Below are positions 56,000 to 64,000 of a stretch of DNA of 64,000 nucleotides, piece by piece. The translations under genes were made by a program, and so were the position numbers. The notes below the pieces were generated by a model. The model had not been told where the DNA came from, searched no databases, and saw nothing but the letters and a program-made list of their open reading frames with translations. The stretch is from Corynebacterium freiburgense (GTDB taxonomy: Bacteria > Actinomycetota > Actinomycetes > Mycobacteriales > Mycobacteriaceae), in assembly GCF_030408815.1 (NCBI RefSeq), contig NZ_CP047355.1:1798001-1862000 (forward strand), read 5' to 3'. Positions within the stretch are counted from its first letter, which is position 1; each line of letters begins with the position of its first letter.

Positions 56000-56610
56000 G
56001 GTTCATTTTTGTGGGGTTATGGCCGGTGGTTTGGTTGTGAGCGTCTGGTTACCTGGGATTTGGTTGGATCTGGTTGGGTTGCTTGGGCGGGTTGTCACAG
56101 ATTCCATTTTTTCGGCTGTTTTTATGGAATTTGTGACACGATAGGTAGGGATCCTGTCACAGATTCCACCAGAACAGGCCTGCTTTATGGAATCTGCGAC
56201 AAACCCCAGGTCAACGATTGTGTGCAATATGGGTTGTTGTCACAAATCCCACTGGAACAGGCCTGTTTTATGGAATTTGTGACACTCAGTATACAAACAT
56301 CACTATTTTAATAGGACAATCCTATCAAACACCAGGGAAACCGGCTCAAACGCCCCGAAAACCAGCCAACACGCCCGAAAATCAGGCAGATCTGACACAC
56401 CCCACCACCCAACCAGGCAGATTTCACATCACCCACAACCCACCGCCACGTTTCCCCAGCTCACGCCCAAAGCCCAGAAGCCCACAACACAAATCTGCCT
56501 GCCCCAACCCTGCCCAACCCTGCCTTAAGCCTGCCCCCAAAGCCCTCTCAAACCCCAAACACCATAGAACAAAACGCCAGTCCAAACTCCAGGGGCAAGT
56601 TAATATGCCC
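56000..56610. repeat. multi-hairpin intergenic repeat, element 2 (inverted relative to element 1)
   Basis: Three hairpins lie at 56094-56137, 56156-56200 and 56239-56283, each with arms related to GTCACAGATTCCA/TGGAATCTGTGAC; the second and third share a GGAACAGGCCTG-type loop. A G/T-rich tract lies to the left and a long C/A-rich, G-poor tract to the right (to about 56600), with ATAGG/CCTAT near 56311. The reverse complement of 56094-56200 matches 46194-46299, including the spacer between hairpins. Thus elements 1 and 2 form an inverted pair about 9.8 kb apart. The open frame 56218-56715 through it is not protein-like. Confidence 0.75.
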
Positions 56611-56680
56611 CGTAAGGCATGGGCTTCTCAGCTGCACCGATCACACATAGGATCACCCAATACGTTCACCCAAGAATTGG

Positions 56681-57841
56681 TTATTTTGTTACTTTCACTT
56701 GGGGTGCTCCAGTAATTCCAGTGTCTTCCATTGTTTCGGCGATTTTCATAGCTTCTTCTATGAGTGTTTCTACGATCTGAGATTCCGGCACCGTTTTAAT
56801 TACTTCGCCTTTGACAAATATTTGTCCCTTACCATTACCAGATGCCACGCCTAGATCAGCATCCCTGGCTTCTCCAGGACCGTTGACCACACATCCCATA
56901 ACGGCAACACGCAATGGCACTTCCATGCCTTCGAGCCCTGCGGTGACTTCTTCGGCAAGGGTGTATACGTCTACTTGGGCACGCCCGCAGGATGGGCAGG
57001 ACACGATTTCCAACTTCCGCGGTCGCAAGTTCAACGATTGCAAAATTTGGTCGCCTACTTTGATTTCTTCTTTTGGATCAGCAGATAAGGAAACCCGAAT
57101 CGTATCGCCGATTCCTTCGGATAGTAGAGCGCCAAACGCTACTGCAGATTTAATGGTTCCTTGGAATGCCGGCCCGGCTTCAGTGACACCGAGGTGCAGT
57201 GGGTAATCGCATTGAGCTGCAAGTTGCCGATAGGCTTCCACCATTACTACGGGGTCATTATGCTTCACCGAGATTTTAATATCGCCAAACCCGTGCTCTT
57301 CAAACAGGGAAGCCTCCCACAGTGCTGACTCCACCAATGCCTCCGGAGTAGCTTTGCCATATTTTGCCAGTAGGCGCTTATCCAGTGAGCCAGCATTCAC
57401 ACCAATTCGAATAGGAATTCCTGCGTCTCCTGCGGCTTTGGCTACTTCTTTTACCCTGCCATCAAATTCTTTAATATTGCCTGGATTAACGCGTACTGCG
57501 GCGCAACCAGCGTCGATTGCAGCAAAAATGTATTTGGGTTGGAAATGGATATCCGCAATCACCGGTATGGGGGATTTTTTGGCGATTATTGGCAGGGCAT
57601 CTGCATCCACTGTTTTGGGGCAGGCCACACGAACAATATCGCAGCCAGATGCGGTCAATTGTGCGATTTGCTGGAGGGTGGCGTTAATATCATGGGTTTT
57701 AGTTGTGGTCATCGATTGCACCGAAATTGGGTGCTCTGATCCCACACCTACGCTTCCAACCATCAATTGCCGAGTCTTTCGCCGCGGCGCCAGGGTTGGC
57801 AGCGGGGCTTCTGGGAGACCGAGGCCGATGGGTGTAGACAC
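56681..57841 (-). CDS. ispG: 4-hydroxy-3-methylbut-2-enyl diphosphate synthase (flavodoxin)
   Basis: IspG (GcpE) converts methylerythritol cyclodiphosphate to HMBPP in the MEP isoprenoid pathway, using a 4Fe-4S cluster. The 386-residue protein has the TIM-barrel segment [24 protein letters not shown], the cluster-binding cysteines in IVSCPSCGR and [12 protein letters not shown], and the conserved Glu after the last Cys. Length and start fit actinobacterial homologues. It is followed upstream by rip1 and dxr, the standard order dxr-rip1-ispG; dxr is in the same pathway. Confidence 0.97.
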   Translation of the reverse strand: MSTPIGLGLPEAPLPTLAPRRKTRQLMVGSVGVGSEHPISVQSMTTTKTHDINATLQQIAQLTASGCDIVRVACPKTVDADALPIIAKKSPIPVIADIHFQPKYIFAAIDAGCAAVRVNPGNIKEFDGRVKEVAKAAGDAGIPIRIGVNAGSLDKRLLAKYGKATPEALVESALWEASLFEEHGFGDIKISVKHNDPVVMVEAYRQLAAQCDYPLHLGVTEAGPAFQGTIKSAVAFGALLSEGIGDTIRVSLSADPKEEIKVGDQILQSLNLRPRKLEIVSCPSCGRAQVDVYTLAEEVTAGLEGMEVPLRVAVMGCVVNGPGEARDADLGVASGNGKGQIFVKGEVIKTVPESQIVETLIEEAMKIAETMEDTGITGAPQVKVTK

Positions 57842-57888
57842 AGTGTTTGCTCCTTGAAAACTACGGGTGAGAGACTCGGTTTATCGTA

Positions 57889-59028
57889 TCAGCCGAATGC
57901 TCGAATGGGGTTTACTACGTCAGCAACGATCACCAGCGCACCGACACCAATGAGTAATGCGCTGACCGCCATTGTTATTGGCATAAGTCGGTCATAGTTA
58001 GCCGGCCCGCCAGGTTGTAGTCCACGTGTGCGTCGGACAAGATCGCGAATTTTTTCGTAGATCACCACCGCTATATGTCCACCATCCAGTGGCGGCAATG
58101 GAACAAGGTTAAAGAGCGCCAGGAAGAAGTTTAGGCTGGCCAGCATCATAATAAACATTGCCCACTGGCTTCGTTCTGCAAGTTCGCCACCTACTCGAGA
58201 AGCACCGACGACACTTACAGGGCCTTCTTTATCACGTTCTTCTCCGGCAATCGATGCTGCGACTCCAGGGATTTTGCCGGGAAATGCTGCCAAACCATGC
58301 AGAGTTGCTTGCAGCATATTGCCGGAATACTCCAGTGTGGCTGGCACTGCTTCAATCGGTCCATAGACTTTAATCGGATCCTTAATTGGTGCCGACACCA
58401 CGCCAATCGCACCTGCTTCTGGCACCGCGACGTCGATAAGCTTTTCGACGCCCTCCCGCTCGACGGTAAGCGTAATGGTTTCGCCGGCATGCTTGCGCAC
58501 GGTATCGCGAACGTGGAGGAACGCCAGCATTTCTTGCCCATTAATATGGGTGATTCGGTCGCCTTCCTGAATTCCCGCATCTACAGCTGGGCATTCCCCA
58601 TTATCAAGGCATTGTGTCGAACCGACTGTAGGTGTGAAATCCGCCTTAGTGTTTGGCAACCCAGCACTTACCGCAAGCCCATAGAGCAGCACTAATGCAA
58701 CCAGGATATTCATAAGAATGCCACCGGAGAGCACAAAGATACGCTTCCATGCTGACTTATAGACCATAGCGTGCGGACGCTCAGCTTCAGTCACTGGATC
58801 CTGCGCCGTCATGCCCGCAATATCGCAAAACCCGCCAAGTGGAATCGCTTTCAACCCATATTCAGTACCGTTGCGCGTATAGGAAAATACGGTAGGGCCA
58901 AACCCAATAAAAAACCTTCGAACAAGCATTCCTGTCGCTTTTGCAGAACGGTAGTGGCCCCACTCATGTAATCCGATGGTTACTAAAATGCCAAAGGCAA
59001 ATAAAAGCACGCCAAGGAAATAGCTCAC
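57889..59028 (-). CDS. rip1: site-2 protease Rip1 (RseP-type zinc metalloprotease)
   Basis: Rip1 cleaves membrane-anchored anti-sigma factors and other transmembrane proteins inside the membrane, controlling envelope stress responses. The 379-residue protein has the first zinc motif HEWGH ([10 protein letters not shown]) in helix 1, a PDZ domain in the middle ([20 protein letters not shown]), and the second active-site motif LDGGHIAV in a C-terminal helix ([11 protein letters not shown]). The GTG start at 59028 overlaps the dxr stop (GTGA), so it is coupled to dxr. The dxr-rip1-ispG order is conserved in mycobacteria. Confidence 0.94.
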   Translation of the reverse strand: MSYFLGVLLFAFGILVTIGLHEWGHYRSAKATGMLVRRFFIGFGPTVFSYTRNGTEYGLKAIPLGGFCDIAGMTAQDPVTEAERPHAMVYKSAWKRIFVLSGGILMNILVALVLLYGLAVSAGLPNTKADFTPTVGSTQCLDNGECPAVDAGIQEGDRITHINGQEMLAFLHVRDTVRKHAGETITLTVEREGVEKLIDVAVPEAGAIGVVSAPIKDPIKVYGPIEAVPATLEYSGNMLQATLHGLAAFPGKIPGVAASIAGEERDKEGPVSVVGASRVGGELAERSQWAMFIMMLASLNFFLALFNLVPLPPLDGGHIAVVIYEKIRDLVRRTRGLQPGGPANYDRLMPITMAVSALLIGVGALVIVADVVNPIRAFG

Positions 59029-60179
59029 GAAAATCCTTCCAAAACCTTATGAGCGCGGGCCCGAGCTTCGCGTTCGCAGGCCAATACATCATCGAGCCCC
59101 GAGGGTACACCAGCAAAAGCATCTGCGACACTCAACACTTCGGCCACAGTATCCACAATCTGCGGGAAACGAATCCTACCCTGCAAAAACGCCGCCGCAG
59201 CCTCCTCATTTGCTGCGTTATATACAGCCGGCCACGTCCCACCTTGCGTTACGACGTCCCTCGCTAAACGCACCGCAGGAAACGCAAAATCATCCACGGG
59301 GCCAAACTCCCACGTACTAGATTGCAGGAAATCTAACGATGGCTGAGCTTTTGGCACTCGATGCGGCCAATCCAAAGCCAGTGAAATAGGCAATTTCATA
59401 GACGGCGGCGATGCCTGCGCAATAGTACAACCATCCACAAAGGTCACCATTGAATGCACAATCGACTGCGGATGTACGGTGACATCAATGCGATCTGCAG
59501 GAACGCCAAAGAGCAATGAAGCCTCGATTAATTCCAGCCCCTTATTTATCAATGTCGCCGAATTCAAAGTATTCATCTGCCCCATCGACCATGTCGGGTG
59601 GGCCGCCGCCTGCTCCGGGGTAACATCCCACATCTGCTGACGAGTCCAACCTCGAAATGGCCCACCTGATGCAGTAAGCACAAGACGTTCAACCTCGCTA
59701 TCAGAACCAGAACGCAAACATTGCTCCATCGCTGAATGCTCAGAATCTACTGGTATTAATTGCCCCGGCCTGGCGGCATCCAAAACTAATTGACCGCCAG
59801 CAACTAAAGATTCCTTATTGGCTAATGCTAATTTCGCACCCGAATGTAATGCCGCCAAGGTTGCGCCTAACCCCATGGAACCCACAAGCGCATTCAAAAC
59901 CGTATCTGCAGAAATTTCCTGGACTAAATGCTCAGCAGCATCTGGCCCCGAAAGAACCTCGCCACCAAGTGCTTTGGAAACTACGTCTGCATGATGTGCA
60001 ACTGCCACTTGATGAGGCGCCAACCCCAATTGCTTGGCTTGTCGGATCACCAGATCGAGTTGGCTTCCACCCGCAGCAATACCAACGACCTGAAAACGAT
60101 CTGGGTTTTCTGCGATAACTTCCAGCGCTTGGGTACCAATCGATCCAGTACTCCCAAGAATAAGAATGCGTTGCAACAT
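59025..60179 (-). CDS. dxr: 1-deoxy-D-xylulose-5-phosphate reductoisomerase
   Basis: Dxr converts DXP to MEP, the committed step of the MEP pathway. The 384-residue protein has the NADPH-binding motif [16 protein letters not shown], the [11 protein letters not shown] loop, the metal/substrate site [13 protein letters not shown], the flexible loop [11 protein letters not shown], and the downstream [18 protein letters not shown] helix. I chose MLQRILILG at 60179, which matches the family start, over an upstream in-frame start 13 codons earlier. It overlaps rip1 by four bases. A promoter must lie in the 184-base gap to the divergent DUF2631 gene. Confidence 0.96.
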   Translation of the reverse strand: MLQRILILGSTGSIGTQALEVIAENPDRFQVVGIAAGGSQLDLVIRQAKQLGLAPHQVAVAHHADVVSKALGGEVLSGPDAAEHLVQEISADTVLNALVGSMGLGATLAALHSGAKLALANKESLVAGGQLVLDAARPGQLIPVDSEHSAMEQCLRSGSDSEVERLVLTASGGPFRGWTRQQMWDVTPEQAAAHPTWSMGQMNTLNSATLINKGLELIEASLLFGVPADRIDVTVHPQSIVHSMVTFVDGCTIAQASPPSMKLPISLALDWPHRVPKAQPSLDFLQSSTWEFGPVDDFAFPAVRLARDVVTQGGTWPAVYNAANEEAAAAFLQGRIRFPQIVDTVAEVLSVADAFAGVPSGLDDVLACEREARARAHKVLEGFS

Positions 60180-60363
60180 GTTATCTATTCTTTCAAACGC
60201 TGCTGAGAAAATACCCACCCTTGTCGTATGACGCCACTACCTCCGTGACTTTTGGCACATATCCACCGAATTATTGCTCCTATCCGGGGGATTCAAATCG
60301 CCGAAAACGAAAAAATATGCAAAGATATAGCCCATAAGTTATGCGTGTTTGAAGGAGAACAAC

Positions 60364-60786
60364 GTGGCAAGCAATCACACCCCCGTTCCCGAGGTCCACA
60401 ATGGTGTGTCCACCTTGGATGAGCCCTCGGCAGCCTGGGGCTGGCACGACATTGGGCGCGGCCCAATCCAAATCGCAGGTTGGGTTTCCGTCCTATTCCT
60501 TCTCGCCTTTAATTTCGGCAACCATAAAGGCAATGTTGAGACGGCCTGGCTACTCGCCCTAGCCATTCTTATTGCCATTGGCCTCTTGATTCAGCTTTTC
60601 CAGCCTAAGCTGAACCAAGTTCGTACCGTGACCGCCCACAATAAGCCAGTTGGCCACCAAGAGCCCGATTGGGCATATCTTCAGCACACGATGCAAGGGC
60701 CATACGCAGAACTCACTGACTCACAGCTGCGTTCCCTCAATATTGAGCCTTCCACAGTAAAAAACCGGAAGATTATTGAAGGTTAA
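60364..60786 (+). CDS. DUF2631 membrane protein
   Basis: The 140-residue protein has two predicted membrane helices (IQIAGWVSVLFLLAFNFG and AWLLALAILIAIGLLIQLF) between a polar N-terminus with the conserved WGWHDIGRG segment and a soluble tail. This matches DUF2631, an actinobacterial family found divergently next to dxr. I chose the GTG at 60364, with AAGGAG nine bases upstream; the earlier start has none. The function of the family is unknown. A strong terminator follows. Confidence 0.85.
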   Translation: MASNHTPVPEVHNGVSTLDEPSAAWGWHDIGRGPIQIAGWVSVLFLLAFNFGNHKGNVETAWLLALAILIAIGLLIQLFQPKLNQVRTVTAHNKPVGHQEPDWAYLQHTMQGPYAELTDSQLRSLNIEPSTVKNRKIIEG

Positions 60787-60804
60787 AACCACGTATAACC
60801 TACA

Positions 60805-60847
60805 ACCCCAGAAGATTGGTACAAGATATTGCACCTGCTTCTGGGGT
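60805..60847 (+). terminator. terminator after the DUF2631 gene (possibly bidirectional)
   Basis: ACCCCAGAAG (60805-60814) pairs perfectly with CTTCTGGGGT (60838-60847) and is followed by GTATTGTTTATT. It lies between convergent genes (DUF2631 and the ABC permease) and may stop both transcripts. Confidence 0.8.
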
Positions 60848-60879
60848 GTATTGTTTATTGGCGCTTGTAAATTCAACTC

Positions 60880-62460
60880 TTAAACAAACGCACGAACATT
60901 AGCAAAGATCTCCACGTACTCACGTTCAAGCTTGGCAATTGCGTTCTTCCGAGCAATAAAGTACAGCACCAGCGGCACTAGAAGCACAACTACAAACCCA
61001 ATGCCAGCCAAAATGGTGTTTTCGGTGGTGTTTCCCCAAATAATAAAAAGCACTCCGGGCAAAAGCGGAATCCAGCCCAAAAACAATGCGGCAAAACTAT
61101 TCATAAATGCCGCTACGTTAAACCCACTTCGATCCTGCCATGGATTTGTTCCCGGGCGCGCAGTGGGAAATGGAAGGTGCGTGCTCAAAAACAGCGCAAG
61201 TGCCATTACCGTTAGGTAACCGCCGAGCATGCATACAATAACTTGCAAAGCCATTGCGCGATCCGCAGCAAAAATAGCCAAGAATATCAAATATGCGAAA
61301 AAGAATATGGATATGGGAAGCACCGCCGCATAATGACGCCCCATAAGTAGTGTTTTTGCCGGAACTCCACTAGCAATATGCAACCAGTTTGCGGGACCAT
61401 CATAGCCAAAATTATTAGACGATAGATTACAAACAAACATCAGTAAAAATACAGCGCCAGCATACAAATAAACTTGGCTATTAGTAAGCCCTTGATACGC
61501 AATATACACAATGCATAGCGGCATGATGAATGCATTGACTTTCACACGTGAATCCCGGGAATAGTAGCGCATAGCACGGGAAAAAATCATGGATTTCGGC
61601 GAATACTGTAGCCCCGGAAGCAATAATCTTTGCACACCTTGCCCAGCAGCACGGGCGGAAGCACTCTCTGTACCGTCAAGCGGGGCTTGTAGTTTACCGT
61701 TTATAGCACGCCACACTAACGCAAAACACGCAGCAATAGTAAGAACCGAAATGAGTAGTGTTCCTATAACTCCAAGGATATTTCCTTGCGCTGCAAACAC
61801 CGCTATACCAGCTGGCGCGCCAATTGGAGTCCAAATAAGATTCTCGCCAATCGGTGCTAAAGGAAGGGTACCGTCCTCACCAATTGAGAAAAATGCAGAA
61901 TAGCCGAAAAGTCCTATAAATCCGAATACCGTTCCAATATAAATTGCTCTATCTTTGGATTTTCTATCCGTAGAAATGCTTAGCAATACGGCCAATGCTT
62001 CACCAATCATAATTGTGGTGGCAAGGCTTAGAAGCATTGCGGGAATTAGAGCGATGATCCAGGCAGTGTTTTGAAAAGTAAAAGCAGCGATAATGCCCGT
62101 GGCGATCGTACACAGTAAAGCCAATATACCTCGGGACTGGAAAAAGATTGAGAGCAAAAGCGCAGGCATGATTTCACGGGTGGTAATTGGAAAAACTGCG
62201 AATGCTTCTGGCAGCAATTGCCGCTCACCCGAGGGCAGCATAATTGATATGATTGCGTACGCAATAATGCCGATGGTAATCGCACCAACAAGCGCCATTG
62301 GTCGGCCTTCGTAAATTTCAATGGCTAGCGTAATGCCAATACTGATTTCACCCATAATCCCATAGAAAAACACCAATATGGCCATGAGTAAGGCGGCGCG
62401 GTTGGCTTTAAAGTTCCGTTTCCGAAGCTTACGGTGCAGCGCTAAAAGTGTTTTTGTCAT
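60880..62460 (-). CDS. ABC exporter permease (ABC-2 type), large
   Basis: The 526-residue protein has roughly a dozen hydrophobic segments (for example LLMAILVFFYGIMGEISIGITL, MPALLLSIFFQSRGILALLC, LYAGAVFLLMFVCNLSSNNF, FVVVLLVPLVLYFIARKNA) and short loops, with no binding-protein interaction motif. It overlaps the ATPase gene by four bases and is the membrane half of a two-component exporter. The substrate (drug, lipid or peptide) cannot be told. The soluble helix at the C-terminus (KLEREYVEIFANVRAFV) is unremarkable. Confidence 0.8.
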   Translation of the reverse strand: MTKTLLALHRKLRKRNFKANRAALLMAILVFFYGIMGEISIGITLAIEIYEGRPMALVGAITIGIIAYAIISIMLPSGERQLLPEAFAVFPITTREIMPALLLSIFFQSRGILALLCTIATGIIAAFTFQNTAWIIALIPAMLLSLATTIMIGEALAVLLSISTDRKSKDRAIYIGTVFGFIGLFGYSAFFSIGEDGTLPLAPIGENLIWTPIGAPAGIAVFAAQGNILGVIGTLLISVLTIAACFALVWRAINGKLQAPLDGTESASARAAGQGVQRLLLPGLQYSPKSMIFSRAMRYYSRDSRVKVNAFIMPLCIVYIAYQGLTNSQVYLYAGAVFLLMFVCNLSSNNFGYDGPANWLHIASGVPAKTLLMGRHYAAVLPISIFFFAYLIFLAIFAADRAMALQVIVCMLGGYLTVMALALFLSTHLPFPTARPGTNPWQDRSGFNVAAFMNSFAALFLGWIPLLPGVLFIIWGNTTENTILAGIGFVVVLLVPLVLYFIARKNAIAKLEREYVEIFANVRAFV

Positions 62461-63245
62461 GATGTTGTGGTGCTTTCATCTTCAGCTTGGCCTAACCATT
62501 CCAAAGAGCCCTCTGCCAAATCTCCGCCACCAACAAGCTCAACGAAGACCTCAGTAAGTGCTCTGCCTTGGCGAACTTCATCCACATGACCGAATGCCAC
62601 TACGTTTCCATGATCAATAATCGCCACATGATCGCACAAGCCTTCAACCAAACTCATTACGTGCGAACTTAGCACTACTGTGCCGCCAGATGCGGCGAAA
62701 GCCCGTAAGATTTTTTGAATGATTTGGCCTGATACCGGATCCACTGCTTCCAATGGTTCATCCAAAATTAAGACCTCTGGTTTATGCAATAATGCGGTTG
62801 CCAGGAGAATCTTTTTAGTCATGCCCGCAGAGTAATCAACAACCATTTTATTGCGTGCATCCGCAAGCCCCAGGGCATCAAGTAGTTCGTCTGTTCGCTG
62901 CTGAACTATATCCGGCTGCAAATGATGTAAAGCACCTACATATTCGAGCAATTCACTGCCAGTTAAACGATCGAATACGGGAAGGCCGTCAACTAATAAA
63001 CCCATAGCTTGTTTAGCAGGTTGTGGGTTATTCCAAACATCGTAACCGCAAATAAATGCTTCTCCGACGGTAGGACGAATAAGTCCAGTGGCCATGCCAA
63101 TCATTGTTGTTTTACCGGCACCGTTTGGTCCTACAAGGCCATAAATACTGCCGCGAGGAACTTGTAGCGATAAATCATTTACTACAGTTTGATTGCCATA
63201 TACTTTCGTAATGTTTTTAACTTCGAGCGCTGGGCTTTGTGACAT
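62457..63245 (-). CDS. ABC exporter ATP-binding protein
   Basis: The 262-residue protein is an ABC ATPase of the exporter type with Walker A GLVGPNGAGKTT (near residue 35), a degenerate signature YSAGMTKK in place of LSGGQ, Walker B EVLILDEPLEAVDP and the switch His in LSSHVMSLVE. A C-terminal ~60-residue tail follows. The ATPase gene is upstream of and overlaps the permease, giving a two-gene exporter operon. A YS-x-GM-type signature is common in ABC-2 drug/antibiotic exporters. The substrate is unknown. Confidence 0.88.
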   Translation of the reverse strand: MSQSPALEVKNITKVYGNQTVVNDLSLQVPRGSIYGLVGPNGAGKTTMIGMATGLIRPTVGEAFICGYDVWNNPQPAKQAMGLLVDGLPVFDRLTGSELLEYVGALHHLQPDIVQQRTDELLDALGLADARNKMVVDYSAGMTKKILLATALLHKPEVLILDEPLEAVDPVSGQIIQKILRAFAASGGTVVLSSHVMSLVEGLCDHVAIIDHGNVVAFGHVDEVRQGRALTEVFVELVGGGDLAEGSLEWLGQAEDESTTTS

Positions 63246-63309
63246 CGCATCCCATCCTTATATTTCAAAGTGCCCAATTCATGGGCCTACAATGCCACTG
63301 TAATAGATT

Positions 63310-64000
63310 CTAAATCCGTTCTTCAGCCGCTAACTGCCCACATGCCGCCGCGATTTCTTGGCCACGTGTATCCCGAACAGTACATGGAACACCCTGCGCG
63401 ATAACCCGTCGCACGAATTCATCTTGCCGCGATTTAGGCGATGCATCCCATTTGGAGCCTGGGGTTGGATTAAGTGGAATAAGGTTTACATGCACCCTCG
63501 AACCCAGTGCTTTATGGAGTTTTTTGCCGAGCATATCCGCGCGCCAATCTTGGTCATTTATATCGCGAATTAATGCATATTCGATTGAAACTCGGCGACC
63601 TGTCTTATCCGCGTAATAACGAGCCGCATCTAATACTTCCGCAACTGGCCACCGGTTATTTACTGGAACCAATGTATCTCGAAGTTCATCATCAGGTGTG
63701 TGCAAAGACACTGCCAGCGTTACAGCTAATCCTTCATCGGCGAGTTTCCGAATTGCCGGGGCCAGACCAACAGTAGACACCGTGACATTTCGTTGAGAAA
63801 TACCAAAACCATCAGGGTTTGGTTGTGTAATCTGTCTTACTGCGGAAACAACCCGCTTGTAATTGGCTAATGGCTCCCCCATTCCCATAAATACAATATT
63901 GGAAAGACGGCTTCCCTCGGCTTGCATTGTGGCAGCCGCGGCACGCACCTGATCAATGATTTCTCCCGTAGAAAGATTTCTATCCAATCCGCCCTGGCCG
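63310..64000 (-). CDS. rlmN: 23S rRNA (adenine2503-C2)-methyltransferase, C-terminal part
   Basis: RlmN is a radical-SAM enzyme methylating A2503 of 23S rRNA and A37 of some tRNAs. The 5' end of the gene lies beyond the window; the visible frame begins with [18 protein letters not shown], which follows the radical-SAM Cys motif in the family. Other family segments are [66 protein letters not shown] and the C-terminal [21 protein letters not shown], with the methyl-carrying Cys region. About 230 residues are seen. Confidence 0.95.
   Translation of the reverse strand, partial: GQGGLDRNLSTGEIIDQVRAAAATMQAEGSRLSNIVFMGMGEPLANYKRVVSAVRQITQPNPDGFGISQRNVTVSTVGLAPAIRKLADEGLAVTLAVSLHTPDDELRDTLVPVNNRWPVAEVLDAARYYADKTGRRVSIEYALIRDINDQDWRADMLGKKLHKALGSRVHVNLIPLNPTPGSKWDASPKSRQDEFVRRVIAQGVPCTVRDTRGQEIAAACGQLAAEERI

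Noticed and set aside
56218..56715. Open frame through repeat element 2 into ispG
   Set aside because: Same C/A-rich composition artefact; the ispG 3' end is the real gene there.

Overview
This is a chromosomal segment from a member of the Corynebacteriales, most probably a Corynebacterium of moderate GC content. The evidence is mycothione reductase, a Sat-type sialic acid transporter whose third gene fuses permease and ATPase, membrane malate:quinone oxidoreductase, many GTG/TTG starts, and a core gene order (nrnA-rbfA-infB-ylxR-nusA-rimP ... proS-cobA-cobB-cobO-chelatase-mqo-mtr-cobQ-map-PBP-ispG-rip1-dxr ... rlmN) that matches the Mycobacterium/Corynebacterium backbone. The species cannot be fixed from the sequence alone.

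Layout. 1-9.5 kb: minus-strand translation and transcription operon (rimP, nusA, ylxR, infB), then a terminator, a PAP2 phosphatase, rbfA, a 2.6 kb accessory patch (Nudix protein, remains of a GDSL esterase), a second diverged rbfA and the start of nrnA. 9.5-21.8 kb: a lipoprotein, then a complete sialic acid/amino sugar module. The catabolic genes nanA-nanK-nanE-nagA-nagB and the GntR regulator nanR lie on the minus strand, with satABCD divergent on the plus strand and a perfect palindrome in the shared control region. 21.8-24.3 kb: two paralogous proteins of an unrecognised family, each made of two copies of one module. 24.3-34.6 kb: proS, yaaA, a formate/nitrite-type channel, a gamma-glutamylcyclotransferase-like gene, cobA-cobB-cobO, a serine hydrolase, a frameshifted glyoxalase-fold gene, and a Mg-chelatase-type AAA/vWA pair that looks like one gene split by a frameshift.

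34.6-46 kb: mqo, an alpha/beta hydrolase, mtr, an MFS exporter, a membrane protein, the first YbjN-type gene pair, cobQ, map and a carboxymuconolactone-decarboxylase-like protein. 46-56.6 kb: an accessory block between two inverted copies of a ~0.5 kb multi-hairpin repeat. It holds a DUF4259 protein, a lipoprotein PBP (core), an 855-residue helical-repeat (TPR-like) protein, an Hsp90/HtpG-like ATPase and two more YbjN-type pairs. 56.6-64 kb: ispG, rip1, dxr, a DUF2631 membrane protein, an ABC-2 exporter and the 3' part of rlmN.

How it fits together. Sat proteins import sialic acid; NanA, NanK, NanE, NagA and NagB convert it to fructose-6-phosphate, probably under NanR. CobA/B/O/Q and the chelatase are dispersed parts of corrin synthesis. 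Dxr and IspG belong to the MEP isoprenoid route. The most unusual system is the minus-strand array YbjN pair - YbjN pair - Hsp90-like ATPase - large TPR-like protein, which resembles a self-contained chaperone/co-chaperone machine and is bracketed by inverted repeats. Two apparent single-base frameshifts lie within 900 bp (VOC gene and chelatase) and should be checked against reads before being read as biology.
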